A DNA stretch of 64,000 bases from Bosea beijingensis. Its GTDB lineage: Bacteria; Pseudomonadota; Alphaproteobacteria; Rhizobiales; Beijerinckiaceae. Location of the stretch: positions 1,752,811 to 1,816,810 of the forward strand of contig NZ_CP132359.1 in the NCBI RefSeq assembly GCF_030758975.1, given 5' to 3'. Made by a program: the position numbers and the translations under genes. The notes under the pieces were generated by a model, which was given only the letters and a program-made list of their open reading frames with translations, was not told where the DNA came from and did not search any database. Shown here in pieces: positions 16,805 through 26,511 of this stretch (its first letter is position 1; every line of letters starts with the position of its first letter).

Positions 16805-18172
16805 ATGAACGTTCAGAACCCGGCCCATGCTGGTACAGCCAATGCCGGTGCCGCCAAGGCCGCAAGCGCCATCGCGACGGGCTACATGTCCGGCTTCGGC
16901 AACGGCTTCGAGACCGAGGCGCTGCCGGGCGCCCTGCCGCTCGGGCGCAACTCGCCGCAGAAATGCGCCTATGGCCTCTATGCCGAACAGCTCTCCGGCT
17001 CGCCCTTCACCGCGCCGCGCACCACCAACGAGCGCTCCTGGCTCTACCGCATCCGCCCGACCGTGGCGCATTGGAACGAATTCCGGAAGGTCGATGCCGG
17101 GTTCTGGCGGACCGCACCGGCCCGCGAGGTCGACATGCCGATCGCGCCCTTGCGCTGGAGCCCGATCCCGATCCCGTCGGAGCCGATCTCCTTCGTCGAG
17201 GGCATCCGCAGCATGACCACCGCCGGCGATGCCGGCAGCCAGGGCGGCATGGGCGCGCATGTCTACCTGATCACGCGCTCGATGGTGGACGAATATTTCT
17301 ACAATGCCGATGGCGAGATGCTGTTCGTGCCGCAGCAGGGCGCCTTACGGCTCTGGACTGAGTTCGGCATCATCGACATCGAGCCCGGCGAGATCGCCGT
17401 GATCCCGCGTGGCGTGAAGATCCGCGTCGAGCTCAGGGACGGGCCGGCGCGCGGCTATATCTGCGAGAACTATGGCGGCGCCTTCACCTTGCCCGAGCGC
17501 GGGCCGATCGGCGCCAACTGCCTTGCCAATCCGCGCGACTTCCTGACGCCGGTCGCGGCCTTCGAGGACCGTGATGCACCTTCAAGAATGTATGTGAAGT
17601 GGGGTGGCAATCTCTGGGCGGCCGATATCGCGCATTCGCCGCTCGACGTCGTCGCCTGGCATGGCAACTACGCCCCGTACAAGTATGATCTCAGGCGCTT
17701 TTCGCCGGTCGGCCCGGTCCTCTACGACCATGCCGACCCATCGATATTCACGGTACTGACCTCGCCCTCGGAGACGCCCGGAACCGCCAATATCGACTTC
17801 GTCATCTTCTCGGATCGCTGGCTGGTGGCCGAAAACACCTTCCGGCCGCCCTGGTACCATATGAACGTGATGAGCGAGTTCATGGGGCTGGTTTATGGCG
17901 TCTACGACGCCAAGACCGGCGGCGGCTTCGTGCCCGGCGGCATCTCGCTGCACAACAGCATGCTGCCGCATGGCCCGGACATGGATGCCTTCGAGAAGGC
18001 GAGCAATGTCGAATTGAAGCCGCACAAGCTAGAGGGCACGCTAGCCTTCATGTTCGAGACACGTTTTCCGCAGCAGGTCACGGCCTTCGCCGCCGGCTCG
18101 GATTCGCTCCAGCGCGACTATGGCGGCTACGGCCACAAGCTGACCAAGCATTTCGACCCGAACAGGCCTTGA
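16805..18172 (+). CDS. hmgA: Homogentisate 1,2-dioxygenase
   Basis: Fe(II) ring-cleavage enzyme converting homogentisate to maleylacetoacetate. The 455 residues show the family start [19 protein letters not shown], central [18 protein letters not shown], and the iron-binding cupin residues in [11 protein letters not shown] (His and Glu) and LPHGPD (His). ATG 16805 is preferred over the upstream frame start at 16748 because GAGGAGAGGG lies eight bases ahead and the product then has normal length. With fahA and maiA in the same window, the full homogentisate lower pathway is present. Confidence 0.96.
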   Translation: MNVQNPAHAGTANAGAAKAASAIATGYMSGFGNGFETEALPGALPLGRNSPQKCAYGLYAEQLSGSPFTAPRTTNERSWLYRIRPTVAHWNEFRKVDAGFWRTAPAREVDMPIAPLRWSPIPIPSEPISFVEGIRSMTTAGDAGSQGGMGAHVYLITRSMVDEYFYNADGEMLFVPQQGALRLWTEFGIIDIEPGEIAVIPRGVKIRVELRDGPARGYICENYGGAFTLPERGPIGANCLANPRDFLTPVAAFEDRDAPSRMYVKWGGNLWAADIAHSPLDVVAWHGNYAPYKYDLRRFSPVGPVLYDHADPSIFTVLTSPSETPGTANIDFVIFSDRWLVAENTFRPPWYHMNVMSEFMGLVYGVYDAKTGGGFVPGGISLHNSMLPHGPDMDAFEKASNVELKPHKLEGTLAFMFETRFPQQVTAFAAGSDSLQRDYGGYGHKLTKHFDPNRP

Positions 18173-18362
18173 GCCTGAAAGGGCGCGCCGGCCAGTAGGT
18201 CAGCGGAGCGAACAAGCAGGACGGTAGCCCGGTCCCATCGGCTGCCGATCCTGATGCCGGTCGAGCACGAAGGAAGAGGGCTGAAATCCTTCCAGCCTTG
18301 GTTCGCATAAGGTATATTATGGAACTTATTCTGATACGCCGCTTGCCTGGAGTGCTGACGTT

Positions 18363-19166
18363 TCAGGCTGGGACCAAGATCGTCATCCCGTCGAACGCCA
18401 CATCCGCGATACCGGCCAAGCGCCTGCTCAGGCTGACATAATCCAGATCAACATGGAGATTGGTCAGGATCGCGCGGCGCGGCTTCAGATGCGCGATCGC
18501 TTCCAGCGACTGCGCCAGATGGAAATGGCTGACATGCGGCGTCTCGCGCAGGCAGTCGAGGATCAGCACGTCGAGATCGACCATGGCTTCCATGGCAGCC
18601 GGCGGGATCAGGCTGACATCCGGCAGATAACCGAGATCGCCGAAGCGGAAGCCGAGCGCCTCGTAGTTCGGGCCGTGCTCGACCCGGAACGGCAACGCCG
18701 TGATCGGCCCGCCGGCGCCATCGACCGTCTGCGGCCGACCGGCCGTGATCTGGTCGAGATCGAGGATCGGCGGATAGTAGCTGCCGGACGGCGTCTCGAA
18801 GAGGTAGCCGAAGCGCGAGCGCAGCGAGGCCTCGGTCGGCTTGTCGGCGTAGATACGGATGCGCCGCTGCATATGCAGGACGAGCGCGCGCAGGTCGTCG
18901 ATGCCATGGGTATGGTCGGCATGGTCATGCGTCAGCAGGACGCCGTCGAGTGCCGGGACCTCGGCCGAGAGAAGCTGCTCGCGCAGGTCCGGCGAGGTGT
19001 CGACCAGGACCCGCGTCAGGCCGTCTGGCCCCATGCGCTCGACCAGGATCGAGCAGCGTCGGCGCCGGTTCTTCGGCTCATTCGGATCGCAGGCGCCCCA
19101 GCCGGAGCCCGGCCGCGGCACGCCGCCGGATGATCCGCAGCCGAGGATGGTGACGGTAAGCGTCAT
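18363..19166 (-). CDS. MBL-fold metallo-hydrolase (PhnP-like)
   Basis: A 267-residue metallo-beta-lactamase fold hydrolase. The metal-binding THDHADHTHG motif is near residue 80, with further His and Asp ligands in FRVEHGPN, LPDVSLIP and LILDCLRE. The start MTLTVTILGCGSSGGVPRPG is typical of the PhnP/RNase-Z-like branch that cleaves phosphodiesters. It follows tatD and metG with a short gap, an arrangement common in this order. The substrate is unknown; a cyclic phosphodiesterase role is the nearest analogy. Confidence 0.88.
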   Translation of the reverse strand: MTLTVTILGCGSSGGVPRPGSGWGACDPNEPKNRRRRCSILVERMGPDGLTRVLVDTSPDLREQLLSAEVPALDGVLLTHDHADHTHGIDDLRALVLHMQRRIRIYADKPTEASLRSRFGYLFETPSGSYYPPILDLDQITAGRPQTVDGAGGPITALPFRVEHGPNYEALGFRFGDLGYLPDVSLIPPAAMEAMVDLDVLILDCLRETPHVSHFHLAQSLEAIAHLKPRRAILTNLHVDLDYVSLSRRLAGIADVAFDGMTILVPA

Positions 19167-19175
19167 GGCACGGCG

Positions 19176-19979
19176 TCAGGCCACCTGCGCGACCGGCACG
19201 GCGTGGTCCATCTTCCAGTAGCAGCGTCGCGCGTTTTCCGTCGTGATCTCCGCGATCTCGTCGAAGGACACGCCGATCGTCTCGCCGAGAACCTTCGCTG
19301 TCTCAACCACATAGGCCGGCTGGTTGCGCTTGCCCCTGAACGGTACGGGCGCAAGGTAAGGCGCATCCGTCTCGACCAGCAGGCGCTCGCGCGGGACCAT
19401 CCGGGCGATCCGGCGCAGGTTCTCGGAGGTCTTGAAGGTCAGGATGCCCGAGAACGAGACGTAGAGCCCGAGCTCGACGCCGGTCATGGCCAGCGCTTCG
19501 CCGGCGGTGAAGCAGTGCAGGATGGCAGGGAAGGCGCCCTTCCCCATTTCCTCCCGCAGGATCGCGATCATGTCGTCATCCGCTTCGCGCGAATGGATGA
19601 CGAGCGGCAACTGCGTGATCCGCGCCGCGGCGATATGCGTGCGCAATCCTTGAGCCTGGGCAGCGCGCGGGCTCGAATCGTAGTGGTAGTCGAGCCCGGC
19701 TTCGCCGATGGCGACGCAGCGCGGATGACGCGACAGCTCCACGAGGCGCTCGGCCGTGACGTCGAGCTCCTCATGGGCGTTGTGCGGATGCGTGCCGACC
19801 GAGAACCACACCGACGGAAAACGCTCCGCCAGCGCGGCATAGTCGGCGTAGCGCGCGACCCGCGTCGAGATCGTCACCATCCGGCTGACCCCGGCTTCCT
19901 CGGCCCGCGCGACATAGGCCGGCAGTTCCTCGGCGAAATCCGGGAAGTCGAGATGGCAATGCGTATCGATGACCATCAC
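19176..19979 (-). CDS. tatD: TatD family metal-dependent hydrolase
   Basis: A TIM-barrel 3'-5' exonuclease-type hydrolase of 267 residues. Metal ligands are visible in order: DTHCHLDF (His-x-His), GEAGLDYHY (Glu), [10 protein letters not shown] (His), ILHCFTAG (His) and VETDAPYL (Asp). It starts within the end of metG (ATG overlaps the metG stop by 4 bp), so translation is coupled. The metG-tatD-MBL order is typical of this group. Confidence 0.93.
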   Translation of the reverse strand: MMVIDTHCHLDFPDFAEELPAYVARAEEAGVSRMVTISTRVARYADYAALAERFPSVWFSVGTHPHNAHEELDVTAERLVELSRHPRCVAIGEAGLDYHYDSSPRAAQAQGLRTHIAAARITQLPLVIHSREADDDMIAILREEMGKGAFPAILHCFTAGEALAMTGVELGLYVSFSGILTFKTSENLRRIARMVPRERLLVETDAPYLAPVPFRGKRNQPAYVVETAKVLGETIGVSFDEIAEITTENARRCYWKMDHAVPVAQVA

Positions 19980-21535
19980 GCCGCCTGACCGTCCTCGGGC
20001 TCGACATAGCGCGGGAAGATCGCGCTCGGCGCCGGCAAAGCAGTGCCGCTGACGAGACGATGCCCCGCGCCGAGCGCCGCGAAGCTGCGGTCTTCCTGAG
20101 CGACGGCCAGCAGATCGAGCAGCTTGCCCGCTGCCACCGGCATCACCGGCTGCACCAGGATCGCGACCTCGCGCAGCACCTCGATCGTGACATACAGGAT
20201 GGTGTCACGGCGGGCGGGATCGGTCTTGGTCAGGCGCCAGGGCTCGTTATTGGCGAAATAGCGGTTGGCCTCGGCGATGAGCGCCCAGAGATCGGCCAGC
20301 ACGGTGTGAAGGGCGAAGTCCTTCATCGCCTCGCGCGCCTTCGCGAGCGCCGCGTCGGCCATGGCGAGCATGGCCTCGTCGGCTTCGTTCAACGTCCCGC
20401 GGGGCGGCACCCTGCCCTCGCAGTTCTTGGCGATCATCGACAGCGAGCGCTGCGCCAGATTGCCGAGATCATTGGCGAGGTCGGCATTGATGCGCCCGAC
20501 GATGGCGTCGTGGCTGTAATTGCCGTCCTGGCCGAACGAAACCTCGCGCAGGAAGAAATAGCGCAACTGGTCGACGCCATAGAGCGCGGCGAGGTCGAAG
20601 GGATCGACGACATTGCCGACCGATTTCGACATCTTGGCGCCCTTGTTCAGCAGGAAACCGTGGCCGAAGACGCGCTTCGGCAGCGGCAGCCCTGCCGACA
20701 TCAGGAAGGCCGGCCAGTAGACCGCGTGGAAGCGCACGATGTCCTTGCCAATGATATGGACATCGGCCGGCCAGTAATGCGCGCGCGGGCTTTCCGGATC
20801 GGGGAAGCCCGTTCCGGTGACATAGTTGTTGAGCGCGTCGACCCAGACATACATGACGTGCTTCGGGTCGCCCGGCACGGGCAGGCCCCAGTCGAAGGTC
20901 GTGCGGCTGATCGATAGGTCCTCGAGCCCGCCCTTCACGAAGGAGACGACCTCGTTCTTGCGCGTCTCCGGCGAGATGAAGTCCGGCACATCCTCGTAGA
21001 GCTTGAGCAGCCGGTCCTGATAGGATTTGAGGCGGAAGAAATAGCTCTCCTCCTCGACCCATTCGACCGGGGTGCCCTGCCCGCCCAGGCGCGTGCCATC
21101 GGGCTGGAGGGTGGTCTCCTCCTCGCCGTAGAAGGCCTCGTCGCGCACCGAGTACCAGCCGGAATACTTGGCGAGATAGATGTCGCCATTGGCCTCCATC
21201 CGCCGCCAGAGTTCCTGGGTCGAGGGCAGGTGGTCGGCATCGGTGGTGCGGATGAAGCGGTCGAATGAACAGCCGAGGGTCTGCTCCATCTCCGCGAAGC
21301 GGGCCGCGATCTTGTCGACGAAATCCTTCGGCGAGAGGCTATTCTGCGCCGCCGTTCGCTGCACCTTCTGGCCGTGCTCGTCGGTGCCGGTCATGGCGAA
21401 GACGTCGTAGCCGTCGAGCCGCTTGAAGCGCGCGATCGCGTCCGACGCCACCATCTCATAGGCGTGGCCGATATGCGGCGGCCCGTTGGTGTAGTGGATC
21501 GCGGTCGTCAGATAGAATTTCGGGGCCGTGGCCAT
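19976..21535 (-). CDS. metG: Methionyl-tRNA synthetase
   Basis: Charges tRNA-Met. The 519 residues contain the class I motifs: PPHIGHAYE (HIGH) near residue 20 and AKMSKSVGN (KMSKS). The editing/tRNA region [13 protein letters not shown] and an anticodon-binding helical C-terminus follow. There is no C-terminal dimerisation domain, as is common in the short alphaproteobacterial type. It lies 21 bp after holB. Confidence 0.96.
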   Translation of the reverse strand: MATAPKFYLTTAIHYTNGPPHIGHAYEMVASDAIARFKRLDGYDVFAMTGTDEHGQKVQRTAAQNSLSPKDFVDKIAARFAEMEQTLGCSFDRFIRTTDADHLPSTQELWRRMEANGDIYLAKYSGWYSVRDEAFYGEEETTLQPDGTRLGGQGTPVEWVEEESYFFRLKSYQDRLLKLYEDVPDFISPETRKNEVVSFVKGGLEDLSISRTTFDWGLPVPGDPKHVMYVWVDALNNYVTGTGFPDPESPRAHYWPADVHIIGKDIVRFHAVYWPAFLMSAGLPLPKRVFGHGFLLNKGAKMSKSVGNVVDPFDLAALYGVDQLRYFFLREVSFGQDGNYSHDAIVGRINADLANDLGNLAQRSLSMIAKNCEGRVPPRGTLNEADEAMLAMADAALAKAREAMKDFALHTVLADLWALIAEANRYFANNEPWRLTKTDPARRDTILYVTIEVLREVAILVQPVMPVAAGKLLDLLAVAQEDRSFAALGAGHRLVSGTALPAPSAIFPRYVEPEDGQAA

Positions 21536-21556
21536 CGTCTGTCCGAAAGCTTCGCT

Positions 21557-22627
21557 TCACGCTGCGCGCGAGCGGGACACCGCAGACGACAGATCATGAA
21601 ACAGGGTCATCACCAGCGGGCGGCGGTCGAGATTATAGGTTTCGACCTCGCGCGCCTGCTGTCCAAGCTTTTCCCATACCTCCGCCAGCGGTGCAAGGCG
21701 CGCCGGTTGCGCCGCAGCATGCGCGTGGAGATGGTCGGAGATCCAGCCCTGGACGGTCTCGATCATCACTGCGAAATCGCGCTCACCCGCCTTGCCGGCG
21801 ACATCCTCGGCCAGCGCCATCAGGGCGGCGAGGTCGATCTGCGGGAGGGCATCGAGCCGCGCCCTTACCGCCTCGACCAGCGCCAGCGTCTCGGGATCGA
21901 CATAGGTCAGCGCGCGACGCACCGAACCCTCGGACAGGCTTGCGGCACGCCGTAAAGCCGAGGCGTCGAAGGGCATTTCCATGCGCTCCAGCGCCAACCG
22001 GCCGGCCTCCGTGACATCGGCCTCGGCCAGCGGATCGAAGGTCAGCAATCGGCAGCGCGAGCGGATCGTCGGCAGCATCCGCCCCGGCGCATGCGCGACG
22101 ATCAGGAACAGCGCCCGCGGCGGCGGCTCCTCCAGCAGTTTGAGCAGGGCGTTGGCGGCCGAACGCTCCATGTCCTCGGCCGAGTCTACGATGCAGACAC
22201 GCCAGCCACCCTCCGCCGCGCTCGATCCGAAGCGGTCGATCACGCGCCGGATCGAATCGACCGGGATGTTGCTCGTGTAGCTCTTGCCGTCCGGCTTCGG
22301 GATGCGGCGCAGCACATGCAGGTCGGGATGGGACTGCGCCATCACCCGCCGCGTCGCCGGATCGTTCTCGGGCATTGCGAGTTCGGTGCAGCGAGCCGCC
22401 CTCGTCTGCGGATCGCCCGCGGCGAGCAGGAAGCGCGCGGCGCGATAGGCGAAGCTTGCCTTGCCGATGCCCTCAGGCCCGCCGAGCAGCCAGGCATGGT
22501 GCATGCGGCCCGAGCGCAGAGCGTCGAGGAAAGTCCGTTCGCGCTCGGCATGGCCGACGAGCGCCAGCGTCTCGCGCGGATGCGGCGCATTCGGCAGCCG
22601 GTCGGGTTCGTCGCTGGTCGCTAGCAT
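21557..22627 (-). CDS. holB: DNA polymerase III delta prime subunit
   Basis: Clamp-loader subunit, 356 residues with ATG 22627. It has the AAA-type WLLGGPEGIGKASFAYRAAR (degenerate P-loop), KSYTSNIPVDSIR, the ERSAANALLKLLEEPP segment and SRCRLLTFDPL with the SRC sensor motif. The frame remains open to 22699 but would then begin inside the extragenic palindrome, so the internal start is chosen. It is downstream of tmk, the usual order. Confidence 0.93.
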   Translation of the reverse strand: MLATSDEPDRLPNAPHPRETLALVGHAERERTFLDALRSGRMHHAWLLGGPEGIGKASFAYRAARFLLAAGDPQTRAARCTELAMPENDPATRRVMAQSHPDLHVLRRIPKPDGKSYTSNIPVDSIRRVIDRFGSSAAEGGWRVCIVDSAEDMERSAANALLKLLEEPPPRALFLIVAHAPGRMLPTIRSRCRLLTFDPLAEADVTEAGRLALERMEMPFDASALRRAASLSEGSVRRALTYVDPETLALVEAVRARLDALPQIDLAALMALAEDVAGKAGERDFAVMIETVQGWISDHLHAHAAAQPARLAPLAEVWEKLGQQAREVETYNLDRRPLVMTLFHDLSSAVSRSRAA

Positions 22628-22645
22628 CAGGTGTCCGGGTCTATA

Positions 22646-22735
22646 GCATCGGACCGAAAAGTGGAATCCACTTTTCGGACAAATCCGATGCGATAACAAT
22701 GTGATAGATCATCGTTATAGCGTCCGATAGGACGC
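22646..22735. repeat. Nested extragenic palindromic element between holB and tmk
   Basis: Three stacked inverted repeats are visible: GCATCGGA ... TCCGATGC (22646-22653 and 22684-22691) enclosing CCGAAAAGTGG-AAT-CCACTTTTCGG (22654-22678); then GATAACAATG with an imperfect partner at 22711-22720; then GCGTCC-GATA-GGACGC (22720-22735). The pattern is that of a mobile intergenic palindrome of Rhizobiales. It overlaps the last codons and stop of tmk. Confidence 0.8.
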
Positions 22736-23380
22736 GCGATGATCTAGGGGCAGGCGCTCGCGCAGGATATGCCACGCGGCTTCGGCGAGCGCCTCGGGAG
22801 GCAGCGTCGCATCGAGCACGGCGCAGCGCTGCGGTTCGTCGCTCGCGATATCCAGATAGGCTTGGCGCAGATTGCGATGGAAGGCCAGCGTCTCGCCCTC
22901 GAAACGGTCGACCGCCTCGCCCGGCCGGCGGCGTTTGGCGGCGCGAGCAAGGCCGATCTCGGGATCGAGATCGAGGATCAGCGTCAATTCCGGCATCAGG
23001 CCGGAGATCGTCACGGTTTCCAGCTCGGCCAGCACAACCTTGTCGAGCTTGCCGAGCACGCCTTGATAGACCCGCGTCGAATCGATGAAGCGGTCGCAGA
23101 TCACCCACTCGCCGCGCATGAGCGCCGGGCGGATCAGGCTGTCGATATGGTCGATCCGGGCAGCCGAGAACATCAGCGCCTCGGCGAAGGGGCCGTAATC
23201 CCGCGCCTGCCCGGCCAGGATCATCTCGCGGATCGCCTCGGCCTTGGGCGAGCCGCCGGGCTCGCGCGTCGTCCGCGCAGTGAGGCCGGCGGCGTCGAGG
23301 CGTTCGCTCAGCGCGCGCGCCAGCGTCGACTTGCCGGCGCCCTCCCCGCCTTCGAGCGTGATGAAACGTCCCTTGCTCAC
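22715..23380 (-). CDS. tmk: Thymidylate kinase
   Basis: Phosphorylates dTMP to dTDP. The 221 residues contain the P-loop LEGGEGAGKSTLARAL near residue 9, the DR(F/Y) motif in VICDRFIDSTRVYQG and the lid region ARAAKRRRPGEAVDRFE. The final residues RASYRTL and the stop are encoded by the palindromic repeat at 22646-22735, so the native C-terminus was probably replaced by repeat sequence. Downstream of the D,D-carboxypeptidase by 9 bp. Confidence 0.95.
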   Translation of the reverse strand: MSKGRFITLEGGEGAGKSTLARALSERLDAAGLTARTTREPGGSPKAEAIREMILAGQARDYGPFAEALMFSAARIDHIDSLIRPALMRGEWVICDRFIDSTRVYQGVLGKLDKVVLAELETVTISGLMPELTLILDLDPEIGLARAAKRRRPGEAVDRFEGETLAFHRNLRQAYLDIASDEPQRCAVLDATLPPEALAEAAWHILRERLPLDHRASYRTL

Positions 23381-23389
23381 CCGACCTGC

Positions 23390-24610
23390 TCAGCTCCGGC
23401 TCAGCGCCTTGCGAACCCAGCCTGTCGTGGCTTCGAACAGCGCATCCAGCGCCCGGCTCTGCAAGGTGCCCGCCTGCACGCTCTCGGCCGCGTAGAGCGG
23501 AATGTCCAGCGTCTTGATGTCGCCGCGCGTCACCACGAGCCGCGCCACCTCCGTGCCCTCCTGGACGGGCACCGCGAGCGGGCCGCGGTAGATGATCCGC
23601 GCCGCCAGCCGCTCGGTGCCGCCGCGCGGCAGCAACAGGCTGACCGCGCTCTTGCTCCGGAGCGCGACGCGGCCCTTCTCGCCGCCATAGACGCTGGCCT
23701 CGCCCACCGTCTCGCCGGCGGCGAAGAGCTGACGGCGCTCGAAGGCGCGAAAACCCCACTCGAGCAGCTTGCGGGCTTCCGCGGCCCGGTCGCGCCCGGT
23801 CTTCAGGCCGTTCACCACCACGATCAGCCGCTGGCCGTTCTGCACGGCGGAGCCCACGAGCCCGAAGCCCGACTCGTCGATATTGCCGGTCTTGAGACCA
23901 TCGGCGCCGATATCCATCGTCAGCAGCGGGTTGCGGTTCTGCTGGCGGATCTTGTTCCAGGTGAATTCGCGCTGGCCGAAGATCTTGTAGAGCTCGGGAT
24001 AGGTCTTGATGATGTGGTCGGCGAGCAGGGCGAGCTCGCGCGCCGTCACCCGCTGCTGCGGGTCGGGCATGCCGGTCGCGTTGCGGAAGACGGATTTCGT
24101 CAGGCCGAGCCCCCTCACCCGCTCGGTCATGATCCGCCCGAAGGTCGGCTCGTCGCCGGCGATGGCCTCGGCCAGCGCGATCGAGGCGTCGTTGCCGGAC
24201 TGGACGATGATGCCGTGCAGGATGTCGACGAGCTTGATCCGGCTGTTGATGATCGCGAACATCGCCGAGCCGCCTGAGGGCGCGCCGCCCTTGCGCCAGG
24301 CATTCTCGGAAATGCCGATCTCGCTGTCGAGCGAGAGCCGGCCGGCATTGATGTCCTGGAAGGCGACGAGCACCGTCGCGAGCTTGGCCATGCTCGCCGG
24401 CACCATCAACTCGTCGGCCGCCTTCTCGTAAAGCACCGCCCCGGTATCTGAATCGAGCAGCACGGCAAAGGGCGCCTGCGACTGGAAGCTCTGGGCGAAG
24501 GCCGCAGAGCCGCAGAAGACCAACCCGAGGAGAAGAAGGAGACCGGCCGCCAGCCGACGAACCGCCTGCGGCGGCGCGGCAGTCCCTGACAAACGGCGAA
24601 AGGCGCTCAT
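23390..24610 (-). CDS. D-alanyl-D-alanine carboxypeptidase (DacF/PBP5/6 type)
   Basis: Periplasmic penicillin-binding protein that trims peptidoglycan stem peptides. The 406 residues begin with a hydrophobic signal (LAAGLLLLLGLVFCGSAAFA). The three active-site motifs follow in order: SMAK in VPASMAKLAT, SGN in VQSGNDASIAL, and KTG in LKTGNIDESGF. A C-terminal beta domain ends in a weak amphipathic helix that may anchor it to the membrane. It lies between rlpA and tmk, all minus strand. Confidence 0.94.
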   Translation of the reverse strand: MSAFRRLSGTAAPPQAVRRLAAGLLLLLGLVFCGSAAFAQSFQSQAPFAVLLDSDTGAVLYEKAADELMVPASMAKLATVLVAFQDINAGRLSLDSEIGISENAWRKGGAPSGGSAMFAIINSRIKLVDILHGIIVQSGNDASIALAEAIAGDEPTFGRIMTERVRGLGLTKSVFRNATGMPDPQQRVTARELALLADHIIKTYPELYKIFGQREFTWNKIRQQNRNPLLTMDIGADGLKTGNIDESGFGLVGSAVQNGQRLIVVVNGLKTGRDRAAEARKLLEWGFRAFERRQLFAAGETVGEASVYGGEKGRVALRSKSAVSLLLPRGGTERLAARIIYRGPLAVPVQEGTEVARLVVTRGDIKTLDIPLYAAESVQAGTLQSRALDALFEATTGWVRKALSRS

Positions 24611-24655
24611 GCCTCGATGTGAAGCAGAGCGCCCGCCATCAGGTCAAGCCAGAGA

Positions 24656-25720
24656 TCAGTTCCGCGCGAGCGGCTGCAGGGTCTGCGGCGCGAGCTTGTT
24701 GAGCGGATGGGTCTTGGCAAGGCGCTCGCCCGCGCCTTTCTCCGGCGCGGCGAACAGGCTGGCACGCATCGGCGGCAAGGTGGTCCGCAGCGTCGCGGGA
24801 ACCGCAACGGGCTTGGCCGCGTTGGCAATGGTGTCGAGATCGAACGGTCGGTTTGGCGGGAGAGGCGCAGCGCGCACAGACGTCACTTCGACCGGCGTCG
24901 AGGCGGCTGACGCCAAGGTCGCGACGACCGGGGTCGACGACGTGATTACGCGCGGCTGCTGCGGCGCATAGGCCTGCACGATAGGCGGCGTGACCAGCGG
25001 CGCGGGTTCTGGCTCGACGGCCGGCTGCGCGTCGACATCGGCGCTGCGCGTGCGCGAGGTGGCGACGGGCTCTGCGCTCGCGACCATGGTCCGGGCGCTC
25101 GTGCCGGGGATCGGCGCCGGCGATCCGTCGGTCCGCAGGGTAGCAAGAAGCAGCTTGTCGTCGGAGCCGGCGAGCGAGGCCTGGCCGAGATATTCCATCT
25201 TGATCCGCGCCGTGCCGAGATGGCGGAAGGCGAGCGCATCGGCGGTGGTCTGCGAGAGATCCATCATGCGGCCGCCATGGAACGGCCCGCGATCGTTGAC
25301 GCGCACGATGATCGAACGGCTGTTCATCAGGTTGGTCACGCGGGCATAGGCCGGCAGCGGCATGGTCGGATGTGCGGCCGACACGCTGAAGCGATCATAG
25401 ACCTCGCCATTGGCGGTGCGGCGGCCATGGAAGGCTTCGCCATACCAGGAGGCCATGCCGACCTGCGTGAAGCCGACCGGCTTCTCGAATGGCGTATAGC
25501 GCTTGCCGGCTACGGAATAGGCCTTGCCGACGAGCTGGCGGCCACCGCCTTTCGGCACCTCTTCACCTTCGGCCACGACGCGTTGGCTGGCAGCACCGTA
25601 TTTCGACTGCGGGAACGCGCCGATTTCCTTGGAGCGACGACCGGCGGTCTGGTTGCTGGCGCAGTTCGCCGCGAGCAGCCCGACGAGAATGACACAGCCC
25701 ATGCGGACTACGGTCGGCAT
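24656..25720 (-). CDS. rlpA: RlpA-like septal lipoprotein (double-psi beta-barrel)
   Basis: A peptidoglycan-cleaving lytic transglycosylase family member. With ATG 25720 (354 residues) it starts with a classic lipoprotein leader ending LLAANC, with lipidated Cys20. The DPBB domain shows GMASWYGEAFHGRRTANGE, then AAHPTMPLP (catalytic His) and VNDRGPFHGGR (catalytic Asp). The C-terminal half is Ala/Pro/Thr-rich low complexity and has no recognisable SPOR domain, unlike E. coli RlpA. Earlier in-frame starts reach 25795. A CtrA-like box lies upstream at 25881-25895. Confidence 0.88.
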   Translation of the reverse strand: MPTVVRMGCVILVGLLAANCASNQTAGRRSKEIGAFPQSKYGAASQRVVAEGEEVPKGGGRQLVGKAYSVAGKRYTPFEKPVGFTQVGMASWYGEAFHGRRTANGEVYDRFSVSAAHPTMPLPAYARVTNLMNSRSIIVRVNDRGPFHGGRMMDLSQTTADALAFRHLGTARIKMEYLGQASLAGSDDKLLLATLRTDGSPAPIPGTSARTMVASAEPVATSRTRSADVDAQPAVEPEPAPLVTPPIVQAYAPQQPRVITSSTPVVATLASAASTPVEVTSVRAAPLPPNRPFDLDTIANAAKPVAVPATLRTTLPPMRASLFAAPEKGAGERLAKTHPLNKLAPQTLQPLARN

Positions 25721-25795
25721 GGAAGAAGACGCTGGCATCGGCCCGGACATCGCGAAATGGGTCCCCTTGGCCGAAAAGCGAGCGTCTTGAGTCAT

Positions 25796-26511
25796 TCCGC
25801 CAATTCCGCTTTCTGCGCCAAAAACATTCTGTCGGCTTCGCCGCCCATAGGCAGCGAAGCCGAGTTTTCGGCCAATTCCGTTAAGGGATCGTTAAGCCGC
25901 TAAAATCCGCTGAAAAGCAGATCTCTGAATCGGGCCATCCCTGCGCCGTTGGGCGGCCACAGGAATGTTGGAATTGCGGTGCATGTCAACGCCAGGACGA
26001 TCGCGACCGGCATTTTTCTGTGCAGCGTGGCGATCAGGACACGGTCCGGACGGGCGCCGACATGATGCGAAAAGCCGTGCGCGCGTGTTGCCCCTCGCCA
26101 AGACGCCGACGATTACCCCTCCCTCTTGGCGAAGGCACGCCTCGTCAGCCAGCGGGTATCTTTCTTCTGGCGATCGTGGAGTGGCGCCTCCGTCAACCGT
26201 CCGGCTCAGCCGGCCAAACAAACGACCTCAGACACGAACCATATCGAACTCGCAGGGGACACCTGCGGGAACCCTTTGGTGCGCGTTCAGCTCGCCAAGA
26301 CCGGGGCCTCTGCCGTCCTTCATCTCACCGACTATGCCCGCGTGCTGACCACCATCGGCACCGCCTCTTGGTTCGCGCCTCGTTCCGGCTCGGCGCGTTG
26401 TGCCCTGCGGCTTTGCATTTGCATTTTACGACAATGGTCCTGTCGTTGGAGATGTGTACAGAGTGCAAATGGCGCCCGGAACCGGCTGCCGCATTGCAGA
26501 GAATCGTCTAC
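25796..26511. other. Gap between rlpA and the methyltransferase: rlpA promoter region, then probable gene debris
   Basis: 25796-25960 is rlpA upstream DNA holding the CtrA-like site. From about 25960 to 26511 open frames exist, but none has a convincing start or ribosome site. A stretch translated from about 26235 to 26390 (GNPLVRVQLAKTGASAVLHL, then TDYARVLTTIG) looks protein-like and then loses frame, which suggests a decayed gene. A 9-bp hairpin (TCGCCAAGA/TCTTGGCGA) is at 26095-26132. This is the probable left side of the inserted segment. Confidence 0.45.
25881..25895 (-). promoter_or_regulatory. CtrA-type box upstream of rlpA
   Basis: On the minus strand the sequence is TTAACGATCCCTTAA, an exact fit to the CtrA consensus TTAA-N7-TTAA including the C after the first half. 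It lies 161 bp upstream of the chosen rlpA start and 86 bp upstream of the earliest possible one. CtrA is the cell-cycle master regulator in this class and often controls division genes. Its use here is inferred. Confidence 0.55.

Noticed and set aside
22641..23759. 372-residue minus-strand frame ending in repeat-derived sequence
   Set aside because: Shadow frame of tmk and the carboxypeptidase that reads into the palindrome; composition is Arg/Gly/Ala-rich with no motif.
26165..26172. TTCTGGCG matching the tRNA-Ser 3' boundary (29317-29324), possible att repeat
   Set aside because: Only 8 bp, expected by chance; no longer copy of the tRNA end was found on the left side.
26020..26511. 164-codon N-terminal extension of the methyltransferase
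   Set aside because: Motif I normally lies near the N-terminus; the extension has no domain and no ribosome site.
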